Shown: positions 52,405-63,400 of the stretch, in pieces | Numbering within the stretch: position 1 is the stretch's first letter | How the letters are laid out: each line of letters begins with the position of its first letter | From: Ashinkailepas kermadecensis | Lineage: Eukaryota > Arthropoda > Thecostraca > Neolepadidae | Direction: 5' to 3' | Assembly (NCBI GenBank): GCA_034440615.1 | Contig: JAOTOM010004293.1 | Coordinates: 61,001-125,000, forward strand | Length of the DNA stretch: 64,000 nucleotides | The notes under the pieces: generated by a model | What the model was told of the DNA's origin: nothing | Database searches by the model: none | Seen by the model: only the letters and a program-made list of their open reading frames with translations | Translations under genes and position numbers: made by a program

Positions 52405-52857
52405 GGCACCTCCTTTCCCACTCCCTTTACACAGGTGATCGGGATATTATTGATCCGAAGGATGTAGCTGACGAACTTAAACGTCCCTTGTCGGAACGTT
52501 CGGAGAATTAAAAAAGCAATCTCAAACATTTAAACAAAAAACAGTAGCACTTTCTCCAGATACAGTGCTCGGTGGGATGCATTATGTATTGATTTTACAA
52601 CCACCATCTAGTACAACAATGCATTTTATATTACCGAACTGACTGCTACGGTAAGCTCTCTAAGGAACGTAGCAGTGTGACCTGACACTTTGCAGAATGC
52701 CATCAAACGTGTCCCGGCAACAGCTTCAAATACACTTCCACAAGTGCTTAATGAAATGTGGGCAAAAGATACCTTTCAATAGTCGTAGCGGAAGACGGTT
52801 GTCATGCCTTTCTGCAAGCGAGGAAAAACTGGAAAATACCTACAATACCTACAATAC
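52405..52857. other. Unassigned, with an exon-like patch at 52437-52511
   Basis: A pyrimidine-rich tract and CAG precede GTGATCGGGATATT; one frame reads DRDIIDPKDVADELKRPLSE and RSEN then stop. No family recognised. It could be the last exon of an unknown gene, or chance. Confidence 0.3.
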
Positions 52858-52870
52858 CTACTGTCGGCCC

Positions 52871-52929
52871 TATGGGCGCCAAATGACCCTGTAGTCGGCG
52901 CGCCCTTAAACCCAAATAATCAATCAAAA
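52871..52929 (+). mobile_element. 59-bp mini-retroposon, 13-bp TSD
   Basis: TATGGGCGCCAAATGACC opens, GTCGGCGCGCCC closes, TTAAACCCAAATAATC tail. Exact CTACTGTCGGCCC lies at 52858-52870 and 52930-52942. Best-preserved AATCAATC-tailed copy. Confidence 0.97.
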
Positions 52930-52995
52930 CTACTGTCGGCCCATATCACTGACCTGCTCGCGCTGTAAATTGTTTGAATAATATGCTTTCCCGCA

Positions 52996-55190
52996 GTGGG
53001 GTCAGCCTCGTTACTCGGCTGGCCAGGGAATTGACGCTCCCTCGGGGTAACACAGCCGCCCCGATAAGGGGTGTGGAAACACGGAGGTGTTTCCGGGGAC
53101 TCATGTAGTCCCTATCGTTCATCCCTCTCTTCAAATTCCAGTATTCACCCGTGCCAGCGACCTTTTATATATCTTTCATCCAACCCTGCAGTACCAACTT
53201 CTGCCCTTGTCACGAGCAGATATGGCAGCTTCCCCTGGTCTACCCGTCCGCTCGGTTTTATCGGGGTAGCCGCGCCCCCTAGGCCCGCTCCCCGAGGTTG
53301 ACTGAGTCCTGGATTGTTCCCAGTGTTTGCCGGCCCGGCCGGCTGGGGTCAAGGGGTGGGCGGCGATGTTAGTGCGGTCGGGGTGGTGAGTCTCTCCCGG
53401 CCGTACGAAGGCGCCGCCCGCCCCGTATAGTTCCGCGGACGTTTGGCGTCCTGCTGTCACGATAGCAGGCGTCCCCCCTGTAGGGCCCCGTGTGGTGGAA
53501 CGTCGTGCAGAGCCGAAACAAATAACTTACATGGCTTCTACTAACACACAAACCCACCCTCGGCCTTGTCTTGACTCGGACGATTCATCGTTCCCGTCTT
53601 CTCCGTCCCATTCGCGAATCTCCTCGAACCCTTCTGTTAGGGATCCTCGTCCCATCGAGGCGACTCGATCTGACAATGAACCCGAACGTGACATCGAAGT
53701 GGATCCCGAGTTTGTCGACCCAACCGTCCTAATCTTGTCGAGTCCAGAGCTCAGACTGTCCGACCTCAGTCCTTTCCAGCGGTGTTAGGCCACCGACCGT
53801 TTTGGCACAGTGGTACGGTGCGACCGATTGAGTGACGGCGGCATCGAAGTGGAGTTTTCGGACCCGGAGGAGGCCAGGAGGACACTAAAAGCAAATACTT
53901 TTACGTTTTCGTACACCATCGAGGGGAAAGTCGTGCAAAAGACAGTACCCATGACCGTAAAGACTCATCGCGCAAAAAACTGCTCAAAGGGTGTAATCAA
54001 ATCACTTGCCACTACCTTCAAGGCGTGACATGTGAAGAAATTGTCCATGGTCTGGCAGGGTTCGGAGTCCTGCAGGCCAGAAGATTAAAAACAAAAAGGG
54101 AAGGGGTTTTACACGACACTGACAACATAGTCCTTACTTTTAATACTCAACACAACCTACCCATGTGAGGATCGGGAATGTTAGGGTCAGGGTGCGTGAT
54201 TACCGACCCATCCCGAAGAGATGTGTCGCATGTCCTAGGTATGGACACACCAGCCGCCACTGCACATCCGAGCCGAAATGTCCGCGATGTTCGTCTACTG
54301 AGCATGCTGAGAATGCTTGCTCAACTGAAATATTGTGCTGTCCCAATTGCAAGGGTGACCATTCTGCGCGTGACCGAGGATGTCCGGTGTTTAAACGGGA
54401 GCAGGACGTATTAAAATTAAAGGTTGAAAGGGGGGTATCTTTCGGGGACGAGTGGTCTAGGGGTAGGATGCTCGTCTCACAATCGAAAGATTGTGGGTTC
54501 GAATCTCACCTGTCGCTACTCTTCGCCCGCGACCAATCGGCGTGAGAGATTGGCGACGCTATATGACTCAACGGTCGACGTGTCGTAAAACCAATAACCA
54601 AGGGGTATCTTTCCGAGAGGCTCGGGAACTGGCGAAATCAAACCATTTTGCTCAAGAAATCCTGGCACGACTGACAATATTGGGTAGAGCGGGTAAGAGG
54701 ATTATCCTCTACTGGATACCGAGCCATACTGGCATCACGGGAAATGAGCTGGCTGACGCTGTTGCCAAGCGTGCCGCGCAGTCACGTAGGATTCGAGCTC
54801 TGCCCCTCCCAGCTAGATATTACTACGCAAATGTAAATGCTTTCCTCCAAGGAAAGTGGCAAGAACGCTGGAATTCCCAAATTTTAAACAAACTCCGGAC
54901 CATCAAACCAGTTCTGGCACCGTGGACATCATCGCTAAGAAAATGTAGGAGAGAAGAAGTGACTGGCACGCTTGAGAATAGGGCACACGTATGCAACGCA
55001 CGGTAACCTTTGGAGAAGGGAGGCGAAGCCACGCTGTTCCCGATGTGGCTCACCGATGACGGTTCGACATATACTGTTTTCATGCCCCAATTTCACGGTA
55101 GAACGAAGACGTCACCGGTTCCAATGGGAGACAACGCGCGAAAGCTTCCAGACCCAGCCGCCAGAGCGGCGACACATGCGAGTAGGACGT
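52996..55190 (+). mobile_element. LINE with 5' region and ORF1 joined to the RNase H tail of ORF2
   Basis: A GC-rich leader (GGGGTCAGCCTCGTTACTCG) precedes ORF1. ORF1 has an acidic N-terminus (from about 53531), one stop at 53786, an RRM-like stretch, then zinc knuckles of C-x2-C-x4-H-x4-C type (CVACPRYGHTSRHC, CPRCSSTEHAENAC, CPNCKGDHSARDRGC). VERGVSF continues after a SINE as REARELA, still ORF1. The text then jumps to RIILYWIPSHTGITGNELAD, the end of RNase H in ORF2, followed by the Cys/His tail. The endonuclease and RT are deleted. Confidence 0.88.
54444..54601 (+). mobile_element. Full-length tRNA-Val SINE in a LINE ORF1, 12-bp TSD
   Basis: Exact GGGGTATCTTTC lies at 54432-54443 and 54602-54613. 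It splits the ORF1 codons for ERGVSF. Confidence 0.97.
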
Positions 55191-55560
55191 GAAAAATCAC
55201 ATTGGGGCCCCAAGAAGTCGCGCAGAGACCGCTGAAAATGACTGGGCCCCCAGAATTGCAACGAGGTCCCTGAAAATTACATTGGGGCGCCAAAAATCGC
55301 TTCATGACTCCCAAAAATGACCCTGCCTGGGGTATGGGCGCAAAATGACCAATGCAGTCGACGCGCCCTAAAGCACAAATCCACCACCACTCTGCCTGGG
55401 GTTGCCAAAAAGTGGGACCGGGGCCCTGAAAATACCATTTGGGCCCTAAAAAGTCGCGCCGGGCCCCATTAAAATCACGCTTAGGGCCAAGAAGTCGTGC
55501 GGTGGTCATCGAGAACGACGCTGGGGAACCCAAAAAGACTGGCCGGGCCCCGAGAATCTA
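55191..55560. repeat. Degenerate GGGCCCC/AAAAT tandem region
   Basis: Words GGGGCCCC, GAAAAT(C/T)AC and AAGTCGCGC recur at irregular spacings of roughly 30-40 bp. Interrupted by a mini-retroposon at 55334-55391. Confidence 0.7.
55334..55391 (+). mobile_element. 58-bp mini-retroposon with CCA tail, 11-bp TSD
   Basis: ATGGGCGCAAAATGACC opens, AGTCGACGCGCCC closes, CACAAATCCACCACCACT tail. CTGCCTGGGGT lies at 55323-55333 and 55392-55402. Confidence 0.95.
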
Positions 55561-55917
55561 GGGAATACTAGAGTGTGATGTGATCTGAATTGTGTGCCTG
55601 ATGTCCTCAGCGGTTGGTGTGATATTTCGTACATAATGCACGATATCGTTTACGGTTTATCTCTTATTCCATTCCATCATGTATGCAGCATATATTTTTG
55701 GCTTACCATCTGCCTTGTTTTTGTCATGGGCTAGCAAATGTGGAAAAGGAATATTAAGTGTCCGGCAGCAACGCATAACAATTTACAATTTGTTCCCGCC
55801 TGGGTGTAATTTCCCAACCAAGTTATCAAATTTTATGTATAAAACTACCATCACTATGCACGTAGTGTGAGCCTTCCAGACTTAGTTTAGGCCAGGGGAT
55901 CTCAACATTGCGCATAC
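55561..55917. other. Unassigned
   Basis: Nothing recognised. Confidence 0.3.
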
Positions 55918-55925
55918 GGATAGGT

Positions 55926-56258
55926 CAGAGGCGGATCCAGAAATTGCCATGGCGACACTTGTCTGGGGAGGGGGGGGGGGGCGACATTTCCTCGGAGGAC
56001 CGCCGCTGCGAAAGTCCCTGGAAGTACGAATTTTCCTGAATGTCTGTTTAGAGGAGGGATGTGTGCACTCGACTGTACTGAAAAGGGCACCGTTTACCCT
56101 CAAGAGGGCACATTTCCCCTCAGAGCAGCGTCTTCGGCTGAAAATTTAGCGAGGGTATCGTTGCACTCTAGTATTCCCAGACAGGTACTCCGGTCAGATC
56201 AGCGCCATCTTCCCATGGGGGAGAGGCATATCCCAGTGCTCTCATGTATCCGCCCCTG
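55926..56258. mobile_element. hAT-like MITE
   Basis: Left end CAGAGGCGGATCCAG, right end TGTATCCGCCCCTG, which are inverted repeats. Flanking octamers GGATAGGT and GGGTAGTT agree at 6 of 8, consistent with an aged 8-bp hAT duplication. No coding capacity. Confidence 0.7.
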
Positions 56259-56266
56259 GGGTAGTT

Positions 56267-58738
56267 GCACTCTTAAGGTATACACAACAATGCCCTGGTA
56301 GCTGCCCAGCATAGGTATAGGTTTCAAAAAATTATTAGGAGGACACGAAGGCAATGGCCAGGTCCAAATGGATTGGGGGGTGGGGGTGGCACCACATTAA
56401 GGTCCATTATTAAAAGTTGAAGTTATTGGAACGGCACATCCAACACAAGGAGGGGGAGCAAGTGTCTTCCCAGGCACTGCTCCGACCATCAGGCAAAACG
56501 CAATACATGAGGAAGATCGCCGGCATTCGGTAAGCAAACATTAGCATATTTCATGTTTGTTTAGAAATATTCATCATGCCACACCTCAGCTCAGAGTTTT
56601 CTAAATGTGCCGCACATGGATGCTGGACACTGGAATGCTTATTTCGTTTGAAGGAGCCTTCTCTTGAATTTTTCATAATTGTAGGGGGTCCGGGCCACGT
56701 CGGGCTGGGCGGTGTCGGAGCGGGCTCTGGGGCACTGGCGGCATAGCCGGGTGGGTGGGTCGCTGCGCTGGCAACTGCGGCCGTGTGTCGGTGGGCAGGC
56801 TGGATGGTAGCTTCCGTGCTGTTCCCTCTCTTGCCCACCACTTCAACCGTACCGACGTCCTTCCAACTTGCTGCGGCCCGTCGCCAACACTACACTGATT
56901 TCTATTAGCGAGGCCAGGCTCATATCCACACCACACACGCCCGTGAGTGCGCCCGGCTGGTCATGTAGCGAGGAGGGGTTGTGGGCTTGGTGTGTGACGT
57001 GACACTGATGGATTGCTATGATAGAGGTACACGACATGAGTACTGCCACCGCCGCCAGCACTTGTCCATTTACAGGACCCACCCGTGTACCACCAGATAA
57101 CACAGCACATCCACAATCCACTCACCCCCCCCCCGCACACACACAGAATCGACGTTCTCGGGGCAGCCAGGTGCAAGCAGGCCCGGGTAATATCCAGTAA
57201 AATGTTGGCAGTGATGTTTCTGACAGCTGAATACTTGCGTTGAAATCGAACAAATTCCACTGGTCCTTAAAACTACCCCTTTAAACATCTGTGCAACAGT
57301 CACTTGCTCTTTTCATTCCGCACGATCATTTGGTCCCTAATAATACGAAAACAAGTTCGCCCACGATTTTTCCCTCCAGTGTCACGCAAGCATTTAGCGA
57401 GTCGTACACCCTTTCACTGGGGACTTGGTTAGTCCCGAATGCATATTAATTACCCTCTCCGAGGCCTACTTGTAAACGACTGACGCGACTCTCCTGATTG
57501 CATAATGTGTATATATTGTCGTTACTGTCCTTAAGGCTTTACAACATTGGGCGGTGAAACTTTCCCTGAGCTTCTGTCCTGTCTTATAACTGAACTCGGG
57601 TATCAATGGCCAACTCACCTAACCTTACCCAATCGACGACATTCCTGGCCTTACACGTTGAAGACGTGCGACCAGCCTCACGTATCCCACGGATGGGCAC
57701 GGATCCCTACCACGTTGGGTACGTCCCCTACCCTTTCAGCCTCGGGACTTACGTCATGCCAAACCAGTCCGTGCGTCCCTCGAACCTGTGTACCATCCGT
57801 GCCTACGTACAGTGAACGGAGACGGACTCATTACCGGGCAGTGTTTTGCCTATATATCCTATTGTCCGGCGCCAAACTTCCGGCGAACGCAATGTGGGGC
57901 CCCCATTAGCGGGCCCTCCCACATGCATGCTATGCTCGCCCCCTCATCTGCGCCCATGGGTCACAGAGGCCAGCGGGATTTTGCTGGGCGGTTGAGCCCA
58001 GCTAACAGTTACCACTTGAATCGTGCCCAGGAGTAACAATCAGGAGAGTTTCGTCATTGCGCCCTTTTGTCTTCCCCCCCCCCTTGATGAAGGGAGGGTC
58101 TAGGGCCCCCACGGTCGACGCCCGAGGACATATCGCCAATAGGAGGGCAGCTGGCAGGCTGTCTCTCTCGCTCGCTCTACAGGGGTCGTCAAACTCTTCT
58201 CTCGTCCATCCCCTATATGCCGGAAATTCGCCCGAGTGAAAAGATGAACCGTGCCAGAAACAGACAGATGCTGGGACCGAAATCAGAAGACAGAGACCGA
58301 GACTACGGCAAGTGCGGCTACTTAGACCGATAAATGAGACGCTGACATATATTTACAGGAAATGTTGCAACAAATGCCTTCCGATCAAAACGTGTCCCTT
58401 AGAATGTTGTCTCTAAACGAACCGTATTTATGTTCAGGCCACTTTTCATATTACATTTAGGTACTCGTGTTTCCGCGTTGGTGTTGTCAGTTACGTGCTC
58501 GCAATTGTTACCGTATTTAATTTGCATTGCCTAATATTACGCACCGAATAAGAAAACGAGTTTGGCAAATTTTTCCATAGGTCAGGCTAGAGAGGCGAAA
58601 TCCCATCCAGGTATCTATCTGGAGTCCAGGGGACTCCAACCCAGTCATATCAAACACCATCCACATTTCCATTTACTCCTGCGCTAAAATAGAAAAGAAA
58701 GGAAAGACATAATTACACCAGAACGGGTCTGTATCGTG
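56267..58738. other. Unassigned 2.5 kb
   Basis: Several frames of 60-120 codons, none with a motif I know. I found no paired termini, so I name no element. Confidence 0.35.
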
Positions 58739-58915
58739 ACCCCTAATGTATCATAACCTCTAATGTGTCATAACCTCAAATGTATCATAACCTCTAATGT
58801 GTCATAACCTCTAATGCATCATAACCTCAAATGTATCATAACCTCTAATGTGTCATAACCTCAAGTGTATCATAACCTCAAATGTATCATAACCTCGAAT
58901 GTGTCAACCCCTAAT
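58739..58915. repeat. 17-bp tandem repeat
   Basis: About ten units of CTCTAATGTGTCATAAC and CTCAAATGTATCATAAC, partly alternating. Confidence 0.95.
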
Positions 58916-60059
58916 ATCAGCTGACGATGGAGAAATGTGGCGTGCGATTTTGTCCCGTACTAAATCAGAACAGGTCTCAGCTTACGGAAAACCATTGCGA
59001 AAAAGAAATGAACATGAAGTATGCTGTATCCTCGCTAGGTGGCAGCATGCTATTTTATTTGCACCATGATTGTTTTCAATAACCAAAACTATTGTGTGTG
59101 TGTGCAATTTTATAGTTCATTGATTATCAAAGAGGTTTCCGAATAAATGATGACTTAAGGCAATATTTATTGATGCATTGCTTTATTTACGGCCATGCAA
59201 TGGCTGCAGACCAACACGTTAGTTCATGCACTTTTTGTGTAGTGCGATAAGTGCTGCCAATTTTAATGTTTTCCTACATCTGAAGGTTTTTCTGCTTTGC
59301 CAATCTGGCAATTATTTTCACATTGGGAGCGCTAGTCTTGTGTGTTCAAATGTCGATGTCAATCACGGCGCACCTGAGACAGACTGGCTTTGGGTGTTTT
59401 CGCAGTCTACATCACGTAGATTCTGTCTCGCTCGTGTTCGCAGCAGGACAGTCAGCGCCCAGTAAGGTGACGTCATAATTCTTTCGATCAATGCGGTTCT
59501 CGCGGCTGTTGTACCAGCGATCGCAAGGGACGCGAAAGTAATACAATTCAACTCCGCACTGTGCGGCATTGTAGCGGGATCGAACGCAGGATATCTTCCA
59601 TATATCTTTAACCTGTAGATTGCAAGGAATACACCCAGTTGTCTAACGGCGTATTACCTTGGATTAGACTTCCTACTTATTACTTGTCTTCGGGTTGGTG
59701 AGGGCCTATTGGCTGGGCCTGCAGGTCCCGATCAGGTCACATAATACCTATGCAGGTTAGGTTGCTACAGTAGGCTTACAGTAGGCTAGGCTGGGCAGGC
59801 GCCTTCTGCGTGCGTGACCGCCGTAACAACACAGTGGCTGAGTGGTCGCTTCAGCCGCCTGCCCAGCGCTCCAGGAGGATGGACGTGAACCTGACGCGCC
59901 GGAGGTCAGGTCTCATCGGGGAGGCGAGGACCGTATCATCGGATATAGGAGCATTCATGTTGTTTTTGTTGCAAGACGGCGTGATCGACCTGGCTCTAAA
60001 ACATACCAAGGAAAAACTGCTGGAGGAGAAGGCAAGGTATGAGAGGACCACAAAAGATC
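58916..60059. other. Unassigned
   Basis: A 100-codon plus frame (59810-60112) contains a Lys/Glu-rich stretch (HTKEKLLEEKARYERT) and leads into the LINE. No identity. Confidence 0.3.
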
Positions 60060-60576
60060 CGGACTCATTGTCATCTCCAGACGTACGCTCCAGTGACACT
60101 TGGAGGACTTAAAAAAGTGGGCTGATCAATGGCAGATGTCTTTCAACTATGACAAGTGTAAGGTTATGCATCTGGGGTCTGGAGGCGAGACTTTCAGATA
60201 TACAATGGGAGGGAGGGAACTGGATGTTATTGAAGAGGAAAGGGACTTAGGTGTGTTGGTTTCAAAAGACCTGAAAGCAGAAAAAAAACAATGTAGATCA
60301 GCTAGGAAAAGGGCACTCAGAATGCTGGGACTCATTAATAGAAGTGAGATATATAAGAGCAAGTAAGTTATGAAGAAAAAAAACTGTACTTAGCATACGT
60401 GCGACCCCACTTGGAATATTCTGTACAAGCTTGGAGCCCCTACCTAGAAAAAGATATAGATAAGTTAGAAAGAGTGCAACGCAAAGCAACTAGACTCATC
60501 AGTGGAATAGGTAACTTAGAATATGGAGAAAGGCTTGTGGCATTAGATATGTACTCACTCAAGTATAGGAGATTAA

Positions 60577-61561
60577 CACGCGCACCGGAGGGGATGGGCG
60601 AAATCCGCCCACCCCTCCGGTTTTTCGCAAATAACTGCAAATTTTACCGGTCGATATACGCGATTTTCGGTGTACCTGCTTAGAAATGGACGGCGCATCG
60701 CTTAAAGCAAGAAAAATAGAAATTGGCCGAAAATGTCAAGTTAGGGGCCGCTAAAGTACAAACAATGTTATAGCGCCAGACCACAAAAATCGGCGCTGAT
60801 GCGCTTCCAGTATACTGACAAAAGGGAAGTGTTCTAGGCAACACTAGCGAATTGTTTCATGCATATTGATATGCTGTATAGTTTCAAGGTCATGTTAGGT
60901 CAAGTTCATGACAGGTTAATGGAACCAAACTTGATCAACTGGAATGTTGCCATAAATGCACTACTGGTTGTCATTTGTACTGTTTGTCATTGCGTTTCCA
61001 TACTTTATTCATGTACTTCACGAAGCCGATTACTTCTTCACGAAGCCGATTACTCCGAGCTGCCCGACGGAGCAGTCGGGCGGGCGGCCGGCTCCGGTAA
61101 CTGGAACAGGTAACTGACCTGATAAAGTGGTGCCATGTAGGTGACCTGAGGTCAAATATTGGGTCTAGCATCTGCATTGCATCATTAGTAATATCCAAAA
61201 CATCATTGATGCCCATTTTTGAGCATTTAAACACAATCACAGCGATCCATAACGATGACAAGCCAAGCCACGCAAAACCGGAAAATTTTGCCAATATGAC
61301 CTCATTTGACCTTGAAGATATTTTGTTTTGGGCACTGTATACCCAATGCAGTTGATGCGCCCTAAAACCCAAATAACTAACTAACCGACCTTGAAGATAT
61401 TGACCTAAGGTCACGAAAATTGCATACGATAGAGTTCACTACCGTGCCCATCCACCCTACGAATTTCGTTCCTCCATCTTTACTAGGAGCCGAGATCTTA
61501 GGGGGGGCGGAATCCGCCCCCTCCAGTGCGCGTAATTATCAGAGGCCCTCCAGGGCGCGTG
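60577..61561. mobile_element. TTAA-type nonautonomous DNA element, copy 2
   Basis: Exact TTAA at 60573-60576 and 61562-61565. Termini CACGCGCACCGGAGG and CCTCCAGGGCGCGTG. Collinear with 14911-15836, but carrying a 64-bp mini-retroposon that copy 1 lacks. Removing it together with one TTAA restores the LINE frame R-R-L-R-G-D-M, which confirms both borders. Confidence 0.97.
61323..61386 (+). mobile_element. 64-bp mini-retroposon, 15-bp TSD, with empty site in the window
   Basis: TTGTTTTGGGCACTGTATAC opens, GATGCGCCC closes, AAATAACTAACTAACC tail. Exact GACCTTGAAGATATT lies at 61308-61322 and 61387-61401. The sister TTAA element has the single uninterrupted GACCTTGAAGATATT near 15657. Confidence 0.98.
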
Positions 61562-61860
61562 TTAAGGGGGGACATGATTGAAATGTACAAAATTGTTAAA
61601 GGACTAGATCAGGTCAATTTAAATGGTGCTCTTCAGCTTAGAGTAGCACACAGGGGTCATCAAATCAGGTTTAGACAAGTTGAGGTGTAGGACAGTTAAG
61701 CGACAACAGGTCTTCAGTCAAAGGGTTGTTGATCAGTGGAATGGGCTGCCTGCTGATGTTGTGGGGAGTTCCTCATTGAATGTATTTAAAAGTAGGGTGG
61801 ACAAATTTTTTAGACAGGAAAATCTTGTTTTTGAGTTCTAATTTGTGATGGATGGGGTGA

Positions 61861-62985
61861 GATTTATGTTATGTAAGTGTGCACTGCACAGACCCCTTTA
61901 AGCAAGCATGGATGTAGTTTGAGAATTATTGGTAAGGCATTCAATCCACATGTGTTAAGAGGGATCAAGGGAATAGGGCTGGATAGCTAGGGTAGATAGG
62001 CATTGTGTTCGGTTATCTGAATACCACCTACAGACCATGGCTGACGATAGTGACGATGTCATGCACAGAGGAATGGCTCCAGTTCAATGAGTAAAACACG
62101 ACTGCATTAGCGTTACGAGCAAACCCGTAAACCTTTGCCTCATTGAGGGGTAATACCACAGCCTATATTTGCCAACCAAGCCAAAACATGCAGTACACAT
62201 ATCTGGACTCTGAGACGACCTGTGCCAACCATGACACAAATTCAGCACTTTATGGCAAGTGACAATGTCTGGAAGAATTAGTAATTGCCGTAATGTGCAG
62301 GTGCCAGTCGAGCGTGATACATTTCGAACAGCCCTCCACAGTCCATACATCCCTCACATCACGACAGATCAGCACTAATCCGATGACACTGTGGTCATCG
62401 CGTCTGAACGTCCGATTGCGAGTCTTTTACATCAGTGTTACTGTAGCACTGTAATTAGTAACATATCATTACAAAGATGAAGAGCAAATACCAGGACAGC
62501 AGTAGCGGCAATACTATCAGAGCTCCGCGAACACCAGCAGAGCCGACGGCAGTAGGAGGGCCATCAGAAACTCCGCCATATTCAGCAGTGCCACGGAGCT
62601 GTCCCAGCAGTAGCCGCTCCGCCGCAGCTCTCCAAGCAGCAGCACCGATACCAGGTGTCATAACAGCTCCGTCCGAGGTTGCCGTAATGCTGATTACAAC
62701 TGGCAGTAATAATACCTGATAAAGTAACTGTAGCAACTACTCAACCGGCTGCTAAAGGACATGCTGACTATATTCAACTGCAATGCTATTGCAATGCAAG
62801 CTATACAGCAGTATGCATTCAAACAGGAAAGTACCTGACAAGATACGACGAAATACTATTGCATGTCATAGACACAGAGTACCTGGTCATTTTGCAATTG
62901 AAGATCATGATCAAGTACAACTGGAAATGTCTACACGAAAATTGAATGGGACATGCCATACAGTCTCGTTCCAAGAGCTGATTTC
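61861..62985. other. Unassigned
   Basis: A Ser/Pro/Ala/Thr-rich plus frame at 62477-62719 is compositionally compatible with a disordered exon of the remodeller, but has no motif and no convincing splice sites. Not called. Confidence 0.3.
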
Positions 62986-63400
62986 ATTTTTGTTTAAGAT
63001 ACAACACCAAAGATGCAAATTTTATTCAGCACAAGTATGGGAAGATAGTACAATGCATATCAAATATGCATTTTTGCATCAATAGCTTTGGTGCCTAACA
63101 GCCAACCACGGTTTTTTTTTGTTTGTTTTTTGGGGGGGACAAACCAGGGGACAAGGGCCACTACAAGTTCGTCGAGCTGCTGGTCACACGGTGAGAGCGG
63201 AAAAATTGGGGGGGGGACAAATCGCCACTTCCGAAATTGGGGGACATGTCCCCCCCCCCAGCCCCCCAAAGGTTACACCCATGCTTACAGCCATGACTTT
63301 TGCTAATAGCACACAACCATGAAATTGCACACACCTGGGAAAGAAGACAGGTTAAAGTTGGCGAAAAGGCTGATACCCATGTCGCCTACAGCAGGCATCA
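62986..63400 (+). repeat. Direct repeat, copy 1, interrupted
   Basis: Matches 63705-63932: ATACAACACCAAAGATGCAA, ACAAGTATGGGAA, TTTTGCATCAATAGCTTTGG, GCTAATA.CACACAACCAT and GGGAAAGA.GACAGGTTAAAG. About 200 bp at 63093-63292 (G- and C-run rich, GGGGGGGACAAA...GGACATGTCCCCC) is extra in this copy. Confidence 0.9.

Larger units (their letters stand above)
60060..61860 (+). mobile_element. CR1/L2-like LINE 3' half, split by a TTAA element
   Basis: RT end: LEDLKKWADQWQMSFNYDKC and KVMHLG, ERDLGVLVSKDLK, RPHLEYSVQAWSPY, DKLERVQRKATRLI, ALDMYSLKYRR. The reading resumes at 61562 as LRGDMIEMYKIVKGLD and then RGHQIRF; a later block in broken frames resembles the C-terminus typical of this LINE group. 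Frameshifted and dead. Confidence 0.9.

Noticed and set aside
53500..54545. Host zinc-finger protein gene
   Set aside because: The CCHC knuckles lie in the order and context of a LINE ORF1, followed by RNase H and Cys/His tail remnants.
57301..58250. Solo LTR of a retrotransposon
   Set aside because: A TATA-like tract and CT-rich text are suggestive, but I find no TG...CA boundaries with a duplication and no second copy.
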